From Parvularia atlantis (Eukaryota; Opisthokonta; Rotosphaerida): a stretch of 20,959 nt of DNA. How positions within the stretch are numbered: the stretch's first letter is position 1; each line of letters starts with the position of its first letter. The stretch lies in contig CALSCO010000054.1 in NCBI GenBank assembly GCA_943704415.1, positions 1 through 20,959 of the forward strand, read 5' to 3'. The position numbers and the translations under genes are program-made. Positions 7,901-16,197 of this stretch are shown piece by piece. A model generated the notes under the pieces. That model saw only the letters and a program-made list of their open reading frames with translations, did no database searches and was not told the DNA's origin.

Positions 7901-9584
7901 TCACTTGGTCCGCGCGGCGACGTACTCGGGGTACCGTGCAGCCAGCGTCTCGACCACGTCGCCCACCTCACGGCACAGTCCCTGGATGCGCTCGTCCCAC
8001 GAGACCATGGCGGGCTCTGCAAGCGCGCACCGTGAGGACGACCACGACGAGCACATGGGCCAGCGCACGCACTCGCTTCAAAGTGGATCAGGCCCTCGAT
8101 CTGGTCGATGTGTCCGCTCATGCGCCCCTCGCCGATCATCTTGCTGGCCATCCTCTCGGCGCGCTCGGCGTCGATCGCGAGCAGCGCCCCGAGCTCGCCA
8201 AACGCGATGTTCTTGTACAGCTTGGACGCGGAGAGCATGTTGTGCTCGATCACGGCGCGGTCGAGCACGGTCATGCCTGGCACGCGGGCGCACACGCTCA
8301 GCCGCAGCGCACACAAGCGCACGGCAGGCGGGACCGCACCGTCGCCGACCAGCGCGAGGTGGTGTGGCCTCAGCGTCTGCGCGAACGACGCCACCAGGTC
8401 GCGCTGGAGCACGCGGTCGAGGTACCTGCGCCGGCTCAGGACGTATCGTGCACGTGGCGTGCGCTGCCACGCCACGTACATCTTCTCGAGGATCGTAAAG
8501 ATCGACAGGCGCCCGCACCGCTCGTCCTTGTACAGCGTTGCGAGCATGCGCGAGCGTTGCGGGCCGGCCGGCGCGAGGATCGCGCAGGTGACCGACTGCG
8601 TGAGCGAGTACGTCCTTGCTCGGGCGCGCGTCAGCAGCGGGGTGGGCGGGTGGGCGGGTGCGCAAGGTGCTGTGCCGCACCGCTCCTCCTCGCCGACGAG
8701 GTACGACAGCTCGAGGTACTTTTGTGCGGCCTCGAGGAAGCGCCGCTTGAAGTCGAGCATGCGCGCGTAGCACACCTACGTGCGCGCACACACCGTCAGC
8801 GCGCACAAGAAGCGCACACAAGCCACAGCGCACGCACCTTGTACTTGAGCTGGATCGTCAGCACCTTGCAGTCGTGGATCAGCACCGACGCGCGGTTGAT
8901 GTACGACTCGGCGCCCACGGCGTCCTCGTCCTCGATGTACAGCTGCGCGATCTTGATGAAGATGTTGAGCTTGTACTCGGGCGCGATGGCGCTGCGGCCG
9001 CGTCAGCACGGGTCGGCGGCACAGGCGACAGACGGCGGCGGCGAGACGAACCGGTGGCCTGACTCGAGCGGGATGCCCGAGAGCACCTTGGCGGCCTCGG
9101 TCCACTCCTCCGCGCGCTCGTAAAGCTCGGCCAGCTGCTCGCGGAAGGTCGAGGCTTGCTCTGCACGCGATGTGTGGGTGCGAGGGTGCACGCGGGTGCT
9201 GATGCGCCATCGCACCCTCAAACGAGACGATTCGCGGCTGGATGCGCTCGAGCGTCCACTGCAGTAGGTCGCGCGCGAGCTCGGGCGGGAAGCGCGGGAC
9301 GAGCGTCGCCAGCTCTTGCAGCAGCTGGCGCGACACGACCAGCCCGAGCGACTCTTGCAGCGCCGTCTCGACGAACGCCTGCAGCCCGTCGACGTCGCGC
9401 GCCTCGGCCACGCCCGCCAGCAGCTCGCGCAGCGCGGCGACGCGGTCGCGCTGGGCGGCACCAGCGGCCTGCCGCACGATGCGCGCGGTTGGCGGGCGCA
9501 GCAGGGCGATGCAGACGCCGCGCGCACCTCGGTGAAGCGACGCCGGATGTCTGACGCGGCCATCGGCGCGGATGTGACCGCCAT
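7901..9584 (-). CDS. CSN4: COP9 signalosome subunit 4
   Basis: PCI-domain subunit of the COP9 signalosome, which removes NEDD8 from cullin-RING ubiquitin ligases. The nine exons are 9584-9528, 9468-9216, 9160-9052, 8991-8838, 8775-8681, 8614-8480, 8425-8340, 8276-8073 and 8016-7901. The product is 402 residues, close to the human 406. Close matches to animal CSN4 include [62 protein letters not shown] and [17 protein letters not shown]. The last two cover the PCI winged helix. Introns use GTTCG (intron 3) and GTACG (intron 6) donors as well as GTGCG; intron 5 ends in AAG instead of CAG. A second in-frame ATG lies at 9563. The gene starts head-to-head with the J-domain gene, 35 bp away. Confidence 0.97.
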
Positions 9585-9619
9585 CACGCGCTGGTGGCAG
9601 CGTTTGCACGACGCCCGGC
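9585..9619. promoter_or_regulatory. 35-bp divergent spacer, CSN4 / J-domain gene
   Basis: The two start codons are only 35 bp apart. Using the second CSN4 methionine (9563) would widen this to 56 bp. No TATA box or CCAAT box is present. Promoter elements, or one of the 5' UTRs, must therefore overlap the neighbour's coding region. Confidence 0.5.
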
Positions 9620-10990
9620 ATGCCCGCTGATGCGCCGCACCCGCCACACGGCGTCGCGCCCGAGACGCTCGTCGCGGCCGTGCTCGGCGCGCGCTCGCTG
9701 TACGACGTGATGGGCGTGCGCCCGGACGCGAATGCGCGCGAGCTGCGCGCGCAGTACCTGCGGGTGCGCGCCGCGCTGCTCCCGCTTGTCTGCCTCTCTG
9801 ACGCGGCGGTTTTCACGTGTTGCCAGCTCTCGCGCCAGCTGCACCCGGACAAATGGTGCGCGCGGCTGCGGTGCGGCGGCCGATGGGCGTATGCTGACAC
9901 AGTGGAGCACGCGCACAGCCGCCTGCCGCGCGCCAAGGAGGCGTTCCAGCGGCTCGCGCACGCCTACCACACGCTCAGTGACGCGCACCTGCGCACGCGC
10001 TACGACCAGACCGGGCTGAGCGGGCTGGACGGGCCCGGGGCGAACGAGCACACGCTGACGGAGCTGATGGACCAGGTACGACGCACGACGCACGACGACG
10101 CACGACACACGCGCGCGCAGAAGATAGGGAACGCTGACGGTCCGCTGACGGTCGCGGTGCCGCACCGCAGCTCCTGCGCGAGTTCTGGAGCGGCAACTTT
10201 GACAACATCCTGCTGCTCGTGGACGTGCTCAACGCGACCAACCCGGAGCTGCAGCTGCCCAAGGACACGGTCGCGCACTTTCTCGAGACGACGCGGTCGA
10301 CGGTGCAGGGTGCAGGCCGCGCGATCGCGCGATCGCGCAATCGTGTCGATCGCTGACATCCGAGCGGTGCGCCAGAGGTCGACGTGTTTATCCGCATTGT
10401 CCGCGCCGACACGATCAAGCTGTGGGAGCTCAAGGACGAGTTTGCGCACACACCTTGGCTGGACCTGGTCGGAATGGCGCACATCGGCGTGCGGGCCCTG
10501 CAGGTGCGCTTTGTGTGCGCGAGACCCGCTTCGCTGCTGACACGTGCGTATGCGCAGGTGCCAGTCATCGTCGCGCTCGCCGTCAACCAGAGAAGACCGG
10601 TGCTTTTCACGTTTGTCGCGGCCTGCCTCGCCGCATGCCTCGCGCTGCTGCAGGCGGCCGACATGAGGGTGCGGCTGCGGATCGCGCGACGTTGTGTCGG
10701 CTCATGCGGCGGCGGGGCAGATATCGGCCGCGCGCGTCGCACTGCGGCCCGCCTGGGACGTCTCAGCTGAGTCGGTGCGGCTGCTGTACGCGCTGCTGTC
10801 CATCCCCGTGATGGTGATGGCGTTGTTGTGGCGGCAAGCGTCGGTGCGTCGCTGCGTTGGCAGTGCGCACGCGCGGAGGCTGGCTGGCTAAAAAAAAAAA
10901 ATGCGTTTGCGGTGCGCCTAGTCACGCTTCGCCGGAAAGGGCAGCGCTACCGTGAGCCCGCTGCTCAGCCAGGGCTTTGCATTGCTGTGA
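9620..10990 (+). CDS. J-domain co-chaperone with two C-terminal membrane helices
   Basis: Hsp40-type protein that would stimulate an Hsp70 ATPase. The exons are 9620-9763, 9827-9855, 9919-10075, 10171-10309, 10376-10503, 10558-10668, 10721-10843 and 10922-10990, giving 299 residues. The J domain spans about 26-90, with LYDVMGVRPDANARELRAQY, the HPD motif at 54-56, and AKEAFQRLAHAYHTLSDAHL. It is followed by a conserved-looking segment (LLREFWSGNFDNILLLVD) and two hydrophobic helices, about 214-232 and 255-273. There is no Gly/Phe region or Cys-rich finger, so it is a class C J protein. Membrane anchoring suggests an ER or organelle role (inference). The 3' end is uncertain: if the last intron (10844-10921, GTGCGTC...CCTAG) is not spliced, translation stops at 10891 instead. 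The run of A at 10890-10901 lies in that intron or in the 3' UTR. Confidence 0.88.
10310..10375 (+). other. J-domain gene intron 4 with 20-nt palindrome
   Basis: This 66-nt intron contains a perfect 20-nt palindrome at 10319-10338 built from two overlapping GCGATCGC units, with a further CGATCG at 10347-10352. The intron borders (GTGCAGG...GCCAG) keep frame between STVQ and EVDVFIRI. The branch-point-like CTGAC at 10352-10356 follows the palindrome. Confidence 0.6.
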
Positions 10991-11133
10991 CTCGCAGGTG
11001 TGTGTGTTGATAAAAATGAGTGATGAGTAGCCTGCACAAATGGAGGATGATCAAAAAGTGGGATAAGGCGGGACGTGGGGCGGGCGGCGGGCGGCAGCGG
11101 GCGGGTGATGCGAGCGAAGCGGAGGGACAGCGG
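10991..11133. other. Convergent 3' region, J-domain gene / poly-Ala ORF
   Basis: This 143-bp interval separates two facing stop codons. It is locally A-rich on the + strand (TTGATAAAAATG, GATCAAAAAGTG) in an otherwise GC-rich window, as expected for 3' UTR and polyadenylation sequence. The right part returns to G-rich sequence. I see no gene in it. Confidence 0.45.
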
Positions 11134-11940
11134 TCACCACCCGCCAAAGACGTTGGAGCGGAACGAGAATATGCTCGAGTCGTACAGGTGCTCGTCCTTC
11201 GTGCCCGGCGGGACGAGCTGGCGCGCCACGACCGAGATGAGCGGCTTGCGGTCGCGCTGCTGCTGCTGCTGCTGCTGTTGTTGTTGCTGGTGCTGCTGTG
11301 CTTGTTGTTGCAGCTGTTGTTGCTGCTGCGCCTCGCTCACCTGCTGCAGCCGCGACGTGGCCGTCGTGGTCGCGCTGGGCGGGAGGGGTGCGGCGGCGGC
11401 GGCGGCGGCGGCAGCGGCGAGGTTGCGGCTCCGACCGTGCGAGACGAGGCCCGTGCCCGGCGGCGACGTCTGCCCGACCGGTAATGTCCCCGCAGCACTA
11501 GGCGTTTGCAGCGAGCTCGGGGCCGAGCTGCCGCGGCGCAGCTGGAGCGACAGCAGCGACTTGGCCGGGCGGACGATGGGCTTGACCTCCTCGCGCCGGA
11601 AGAAGATGTCGGCCGAGGACGCGGCAGCCTCACCCACGGCCGCCGCGGCCAGGGCGATGCGTGAGGGCCGTGTTGCGGCGTCGGGCGCGCGTGGGAAGCG
11701 CGACTTGAGCAGCGGGTGCTGTCGCGCGGCGCCCTGGGGCTGCGGCTGCTGCGGCTGGGCGGGGGCGGGAGCGGCGGCTGGCCGGGCCGCGGGCTTGACG
11801 GGGGAAATTGCGGGCGACGTGGTGATCGTCGGGGCGGGTGCAAGGGTGGTCTCGGCACGCGAGGGCGAAGGCACGATGGCCTGGAGCGACACGGCGCGGG
11901 GCAGCTGACCGTCGGCGGGGAGCGGGGCGCGCCCGGGTGT

Positions 11941-12033
<93 letters not shown>

Positions 12034-12366
12034 GGCGGCGGCGGCGGCGGCGTGCGGGGCCACCGGGGCCGCGGCCGCGTCGAGCAGCCCGGTGGCGCGC
12101 GGGGTGATGGCCGAGGTCGACGCGACCTTGGCGACGGCGCGGCCGCTGGCGCCGAGGCCGAGCGGGGCGTGGTGGTGGTCGGAGCTGGAGGGTGCGCGCT
12201 GCAGGCTGGCGCTCGGGGACGAGGCGAGGGACGAGGCCTCGCTGGCCGACTCGCCGCCGATGAAGAACATGCTCGTGGTCGTGTCCGTGTCGCGCACGCG
12301 ATCGCGCTCGAACCAGAGCTGGGCGAGGTCGAGGGCGAGCGCGGCGGTGGTGGTGGTGGCCTGCAT
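11134..12366 (-). CDS. Intronless low-complexity protein with poly-Ala and poly-Gln tracts
   Basis: Uninterrupted 410-codon ORF that I do not recognise. The N-terminus (MQATTTTAALALDLAQLWFE) has one predicted helix. Ser-rich sequence follows, then 36 consecutive alanines (residues 106-141). A Pro/Ala-rich region, short conserved-looking pieces (REEVKPIVRPAKSLLSLQL), a second Ala run, and a 24-residue Gln-rich tract come next. The tail, LYDSSIFSFRSNVFGGW, is of normal complexity and most likely functional. The composition resembles disordered transcription or RNA regulators, but no domain is identifiable. It lacks introns, unlike every recognised gene here. Long chance ORFs are common in this GC-rich sequence, so coding status rests on its filling an otherwise empty interval and on its structured ends. 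The start codon is the first ATG of the frame. Confidence 0.55.
11257..11328 (-). repeat. Poly-Gln (CAG/CAA) tract of 24 codons
   Basis: Twenty-four codons near the C-terminus of the intronless ORF are nearly all CAG or CAA, with single Leu, Ala and His interruptions. The mixture of CAG and CAA suggests an old, partly stabilised glutamine tract. It lies in the frame that gives Gln, whereas the larger triplet array at 11944-12051 is in the Ala frame. Confidence 0.85.
11944..12051 (-). repeat. Trinucleotide array, 36 alanine codons including (GCA)29
   Basis: On the minus strand the array reads six GCC codons, then 29 uninterrupted GCA codons, then one GCG, all in the alanine frame of the intronless ORF. 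In RNA terms this is a pure CAG repeat of about 29 units. The absence of interruptions implies a young or actively changing tract, unlike the interrupted Gln tract of the same ORF. Confidence 0.95.
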
Positions 12367-12891
12367 CGCGGGCGAGTGTGGGGGGGTTGGGGCCGCCGTG
12401 AGAACGCAATCTTCTCAGCGGCACGTCACGCAGCGAGCGCACGCCGGGAGGTGTGGGGTTTGGGGTGATTGACAGTTGCTGATCCACCAGAACGGAGGAC
12501 CCTTCCCCAGCCGGGGCAGCGAGGGTGCGCGCGACACAGAGAGACGGAGAGGGAGACAGCACCGGGCACGCCACCGGGCACGCAAACAGTTCGGCTCGCT
12601 GCGCCCGGGCCGGACTAGCAATGACGTCGACACCGCCCCGGCGTGCTCAGCCGAAACCACTGCCACGTGGGCGTCCCGTGCCCAGCGCGAGCGACCAGCT
12701 CGGGGGGCGCGCGCACACGCGCAGCAGCCCGCCAACCACGGCCCGCCCAAAGAGCAGAGCGAGGCGGCACAGCGCAGAGGGCGAGGAGCCTGGGTGCAAA
12801 AATGGGTCTAGGTCATGGGAATCTGTGGGGCAACGGTCACGTTGCCACGCCCCAGCAGATGATTCGTCCGCCGCGCGGCGAGACAGCTGAC
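12367..12891. promoter_or_regulatory. Largest intergenic gap, 5' of poly-Ala ORF and 3' of MBOAT
   Basis: This 525-bp interval has no convincing gene: chance frames in it are short and Arg/Ala-rich. It must hold the promoter of the minus-strand poly-Ala ORF and the 3' UTR of the MBOAT gene. Visible sites are a TGACGTC CRE-like core (12622-12628) and the palindromic G-box CCACGTGG (12663-12670). A 7-bp inverted repeat GGCAACG/CGTTGCC with a 4-nt loop lies at 12829-12846, 46-63 nt after the MBOAT stop. An undetected small exon cannot be excluded. Confidence 0.45.
12829..12846 (-). other. Perfect 7-bp stem hairpin after MBOAT stop
   Basis: GGCAACG and its exact complement CGTTGCC are separated by GTCA. 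The position fits the MBOAT 3' UTR. The half-sites are in the opposite order to an RFX X-box, so that reading does not fit. It could be an RNA hairpin or a dimeric protein site. Confidence 0.35.
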
Positions 12892-14956
12892 TCACGCTGC
12901 CTTGCTTGCTTTCGGCGCATCGACCGAGGCGGTGCGCGGCGGCTTGACGCCGAGCGCGGGTGCGAGTAGCGAGAGCGTGACGACGGCGGCGAGGATGGCG
13001 TGCCCGACGTAGGCGACGGACGACCACTGCAATCCCCGATCGCACGCATCAGCGATGTCGTTGCCGGCGCGCGAACGCACCAGGAACAGGCTGCGCTCGA
13101 CCGTGAGGCACATGAACGCCGCGCCAAAGTAACTGACGAGGACCTGTGACCGATCCGCGCGCGATCAGCGCGACGCGCCCGCATGCCGTCCGCCGCACCT
13201 GCGTCACGACGAGACCGCCGAGGTCATAGACGCGCTTGAGCGTCGGGTCGCCGAGGAAGCGCGGGCGGACGAGCGTGCGGAAGGTGCTGTGCGTGCGCCC
13301 AAACGGCGTTGTCAGCGCCTCGCATCGGCAGCAGCGCCGCACACGCACCGGACGCCCAGCTGCAGCACGCCCGCCGACAGGAAGAACAGGTAGTAGCCCG
13401 GCCAGAAGCCGTGCCAGAACGCGCTCGCGCCGTAGATGCCGAGCATCTGCAGCACACTGTTGGCGGGCAGGCGGTCGTAGACGCAGAAGCGGAGCCACTC
13501 GCCCGTGACGCGGTTCCAGCGCACGGACGCGTCGCGCGGCGACTGGGACAGCTGCGGCGGCGGCGACGACAGTCAGCGGTGCGCGGTGCACGGCAGATGA
13601 GTGTGCGAGAGAGGGGGGTGCGTGCCTCGTAGCTGACGATGTCCATGTTGTTGATAGCGTCCCAACGCGGCTGCCCGTTGCTGTCGAGGCCGTTGTACCT
13701 GCGCGGCCGGTCGGCTGAGCACTCGTTCACCGGGCCCCTAACCACGCGAGGCGCACCCAAACTCGGCTACGATGCACGCTGTCTCAGCCATGGTCCACGC
13801 AAAGTAGTACTTGGCGCGCTCGAAAAACATCGCGAACCACTGAGGTCGAGCCCACGCTCAGCATCGCGATCTGAGCGCGCGAGCACGCAGCACCGCACCA
13901 TGTTGCCCAACCGCGCCAGCAGGCCCTCGCCCAGGTACGTGCGCTCGGGCGTCCACATGGACGAGAGCGGGAAGAACGCAGCGCCGAGCACGTGCAGCAC
14001 CTGGGCGTCTGCGTCACACACGCACACGCACACAACAGCGGCACCCGCACGCACAAGGAACACGAGCGCAAACGCGGCCGAGCGCAACGCCGGCACGACC
14101 GAGTCGAGTGCGCGCCCGGTCGTCTTGCGCGCCTCGGCCATCTTGGAGCCGTCGACTGTGGTCACGTACTCGCGGTACGAGATCGCCGGGCCGGTGATGA
14201 CCTGCGCGTGTCGCGCGTCACGCGCCCACTCCACACTCGGGCCGTCGCACCGTTGCGAAGAAGTAGACGTAGCCAAAGTACTCGAGCGGGGTTGGCGTGC
14301 GCTCGACCGCCAGTCGTCTCCGCTCGTCGAGCACGACGCGCTGGCGATCTGCGAGCTTCTGCCGACCGGTGCGTGTGTGTCGGGCCCTCCCCCAACCAGC
14401 ATCGCAGCCGCGCCCCGCCAAAACGCACGCTGTCGTCGCCGCGCTGCTGCTGCTGCTGCCGCCCGGCGTCGTACAGGCTGAAGGCGAGCGAGGTGAGCTT
14501 GATCGTCATGGTCATCTGCGCGGCCGAGTAGTCCTCGTCCGGGCGGGCGACGCGGTAGACATGGCTGACGCTGACGAAGCCAAAGGCGACGGCGAACACG
14601 GCCGCGACGACGGCGGCGCTGCCCTGGGGCAGCAGCGCGAGCAGGCCGTACACGACGACGGTGCTGGCGAGGGTCTGGACCCAGTGCGAGCCCATGACGA
14701 ACTGCGTCACGAGCACGCCGGCCACGGCGCACCACGCGTGCCGCACGGCCACGGGCGCGCCGCGCGTGGTGAGCGCGCGCAGGCCCGCTGCCAGCGCAAA
14801 GTTGAGCACGAGGTAGAACACGTTGCGCAGCCCGGGCACGGGCAGGTCGAGCGCGCCGGCGACGTCGGCCACGGCGCGGTTGAGCAGCGGGAAGTGCCAG
14901 GTGAGGGGCTCGGCGGCGTCGCGGGCCCACGCGACGGCGTCGAGCAGCGGGTCCAT
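12892..14956 (-). CDS. MBOAT-family lysophospholipid acyltransferase
   Basis: Multipass ER membrane enzyme that re-acylates lysophospholipids from acyl-CoA (Lands cycle; relatives are yeast ALE1 and animal LPCAT3/MBOAT1/2). The exons are 14956-14429, 14340-14251, 14201-14055, 14000-13899, 13839-13757, 13698-13626, 13551-13349, 13286-13199, 13143-13081 and 13026-12892, giving 503 residues. Family blocks are MTIKLTSLAFSLYD, TPLEYFGYVYFF, FFERAKYYFAWTMAE, YNGLDSNGQPRWD, and GASAFWHGFWPGYY with the catalytic His at 388. Asn354 in RWNRVTGEWLR is the second conserved polar residue. Intron 6 (13625-13552) uses GC-AG. Intron 9 (13080-13027) is 54 nt with no stop, so its retention would insert 18 residues. 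The C-terminus lacks a typical KKxx ER signal but is Lys-rich. Which lysolipid is used cannot be read from sequence. Confidence 0.96.
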
Positions 14957-15180
14957 AGGTGTGTCACGCTGGCGGCTCGTCACGGTGGAGAACGAATCGA
15001 GTCTGCGATCGCGCCCGATCGCCCGGCCCACAATATCGGTCGCCCTTGGCCGGCCGCCGTGCGCCATGCGCTGCCGTGCGCCATGCGCTGCCGTGCGCCG
15101 TGCGCTGCCGTGCGCCGTGCGCTGCCGTGCGCCGTGCGCTGCCGTGCGCCGTGCGCTGCTCTCCCATCAAGGTCTCTCTC
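14957..15180. promoter_or_regulatory. MBOAT upstream / ARL5 downstream region
   Basis: This 224-bp spacer between tandem minus-strand genes must carry the MBOAT promoter and the ARL5 3' UTR. Nearly half of it is the 17-bp minisatellite at 15059-15160. The part next to the MBOAT start holds paired CGATCG-containing sequences (around 15007-15027). No TATA or CCAAT box is evident. Confidence 0.45.
15059..15160. repeat. 17-bp minisatellite, six copies
   Basis: Six exact-length tandem copies of GTGCGCCGTGCGCTGCC are present. The two copies nearest MBOAT carry an A in place of the central G (GCCATGCG), and the copy nearest ARL5 ends CT. The unit is itself two near-copies of GTGCGC. The array lies upstream of MBOAT and downstream of ARL5, outside coding sequence. 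Confidence 0.95.
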
Positions 15181-16096
15181 TCATGGTCTCAAGCGCGACA
15201 CAATCCAGTCCAGCCCCTCGTTCAGCCCCTCGCCCGTGAGCGCACAGCACGCCTGACACGGGCGCAACGTCAGCATGCGCCGCAGGCACAGCACCGGACA
15301 CGCACCTGGATGTGCCACTGGATCTTCTTGTCGAGCGACGTCAGGCTCAGCGCGTCCGATATCTCGGCCGACGACAGCGCCTTCTTCAGGTCCTGCTTGT
15401 TGGCGTACACAAGCAGCAGGGCCTGGGCGAGCTGCTGCTTGGCGCGACGCGGTGTTGTGCCGTGCGGGCGCGTGGTCAGCGCCAGCAGCGCGGCACGGCG
15501 GCGCCCAGGCGTGCCTCGTTCTGCATCATCCGGTGCAGCTCCGCCTTGATGATCTGCAACCGCTCGGTGTCGGTGCTGTCGACGACGAGGATGACGGCCT
15601 GCGGGACGCGCACGGGGCGTGGGCAGGAACAGGCCTGGGCACGCCGGGGCCGATGCCCGCCCGCGCACCCGCGTGTTGACGTAGTACGTCGCCCACGACG
15701 TCCGTAGCTTCTCTTGCCCGCCGATGTCCCACATGATGAACCTGAGGTTCTGCCGCGCCGCGTACAGCCGTCGTCAGCCTGCCCAGCCTGTGCCCCGCGT
15801 TGCCGAGGCCGCGCACGCGCACCTTGTACTGGAACTCCTCCACGTTGGACCCGATCGTCGGCGTCGTCACGACGACCTCGTTCAGCAGCATTTTGTACAG
15901 CGCGGTGGTCTGCGCCCGGGTCGGCCACGCAGCAGCGAAGGACGCAACGAGCAGCGAGCGGGCGGGTCAGTGCACGCCCCGGCCGCGGTCGGCGTCCGCG
16001 CACCTTGCCCGCGTTGTCCAGCCCGACGATGACCATCTTGATCTCCTCGGGGCCCCACCCAAGCAGCACGCGCAGCGTCGACAGCACGTAGCCCAT
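15181..16096 (-). CDS. ARL5: ARL5-type Arf-like small GTPase
   Basis: Small GTPase of the ARL5 subgroup, which works at the trans-Golgi recruiting the GARP tether for endosome-to-Golgi traffic. The exons are 16096-16004, 15909-15823, 15749-15669, 15598-15515, 15434-15306 and 15252-15181, giving 181 residues (human 179). Gly2 is available for N-myristoylation (MGYVLSTL). G1 is GLDNAGKTT (25-33), split by intron 1 between Lys and Thr. The effector loop is TPTIGSNVEEF, G3 WDIGGQE (67-73) and G4 NKQD (127-130). The end, WHIQACCALTGEGL, is diagnostic of ARL5 rather than ARF or ARL1. Intron 4 (15514-15435) uses GC-AG; a downstream GT donor would add five residues not seen in relatives. It lies 101 bp downstream of ZC3H15 on the same strand. 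Confidence 0.97.
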
Positions 16097-16197
16097 GGGT
16101 GTGTGACGCGGTGCGCGCGGCGCACGGCTCGTGCGTGTGTGCGGGCTAGACACGCGTGGATTGACTTTTGAAAACTAGCAGCGAAGCATACACACGA

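Noticed and set aside
5739-7904. A 721-codon open frame on the minus strand running from inside NPL4 through the methyltransferase gene
   Set aside because: It reads antisense through the methyltransferase coding sequence and then through NPL4 introns without respecting splice sites. Only the NPL4 exon 6 part matches a family. It is a by-product of high GC content.
11716-12468. Plus-strand ORF with long poly-Cys and poly-Leu-type runs across the triplet array
   Set aside because: It is simply another reading of the triplet repeats. Flanking sequence in that frame is Gly/Arg-rich with no recognisable start or fold.
12829-12846. RFX X-box
   Set aside because: The half-sites GGCAAC and GTTGCC occur in the reverse order relative to the X-box consensus.
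13027-13080. Treating the 54-nt in-frame stretch in MBOAT as coding
   Set aside because: It starts GTGCG, ends CAG, and its removal restores the family spacing between TVERSLFL and WSSVAYVGH.
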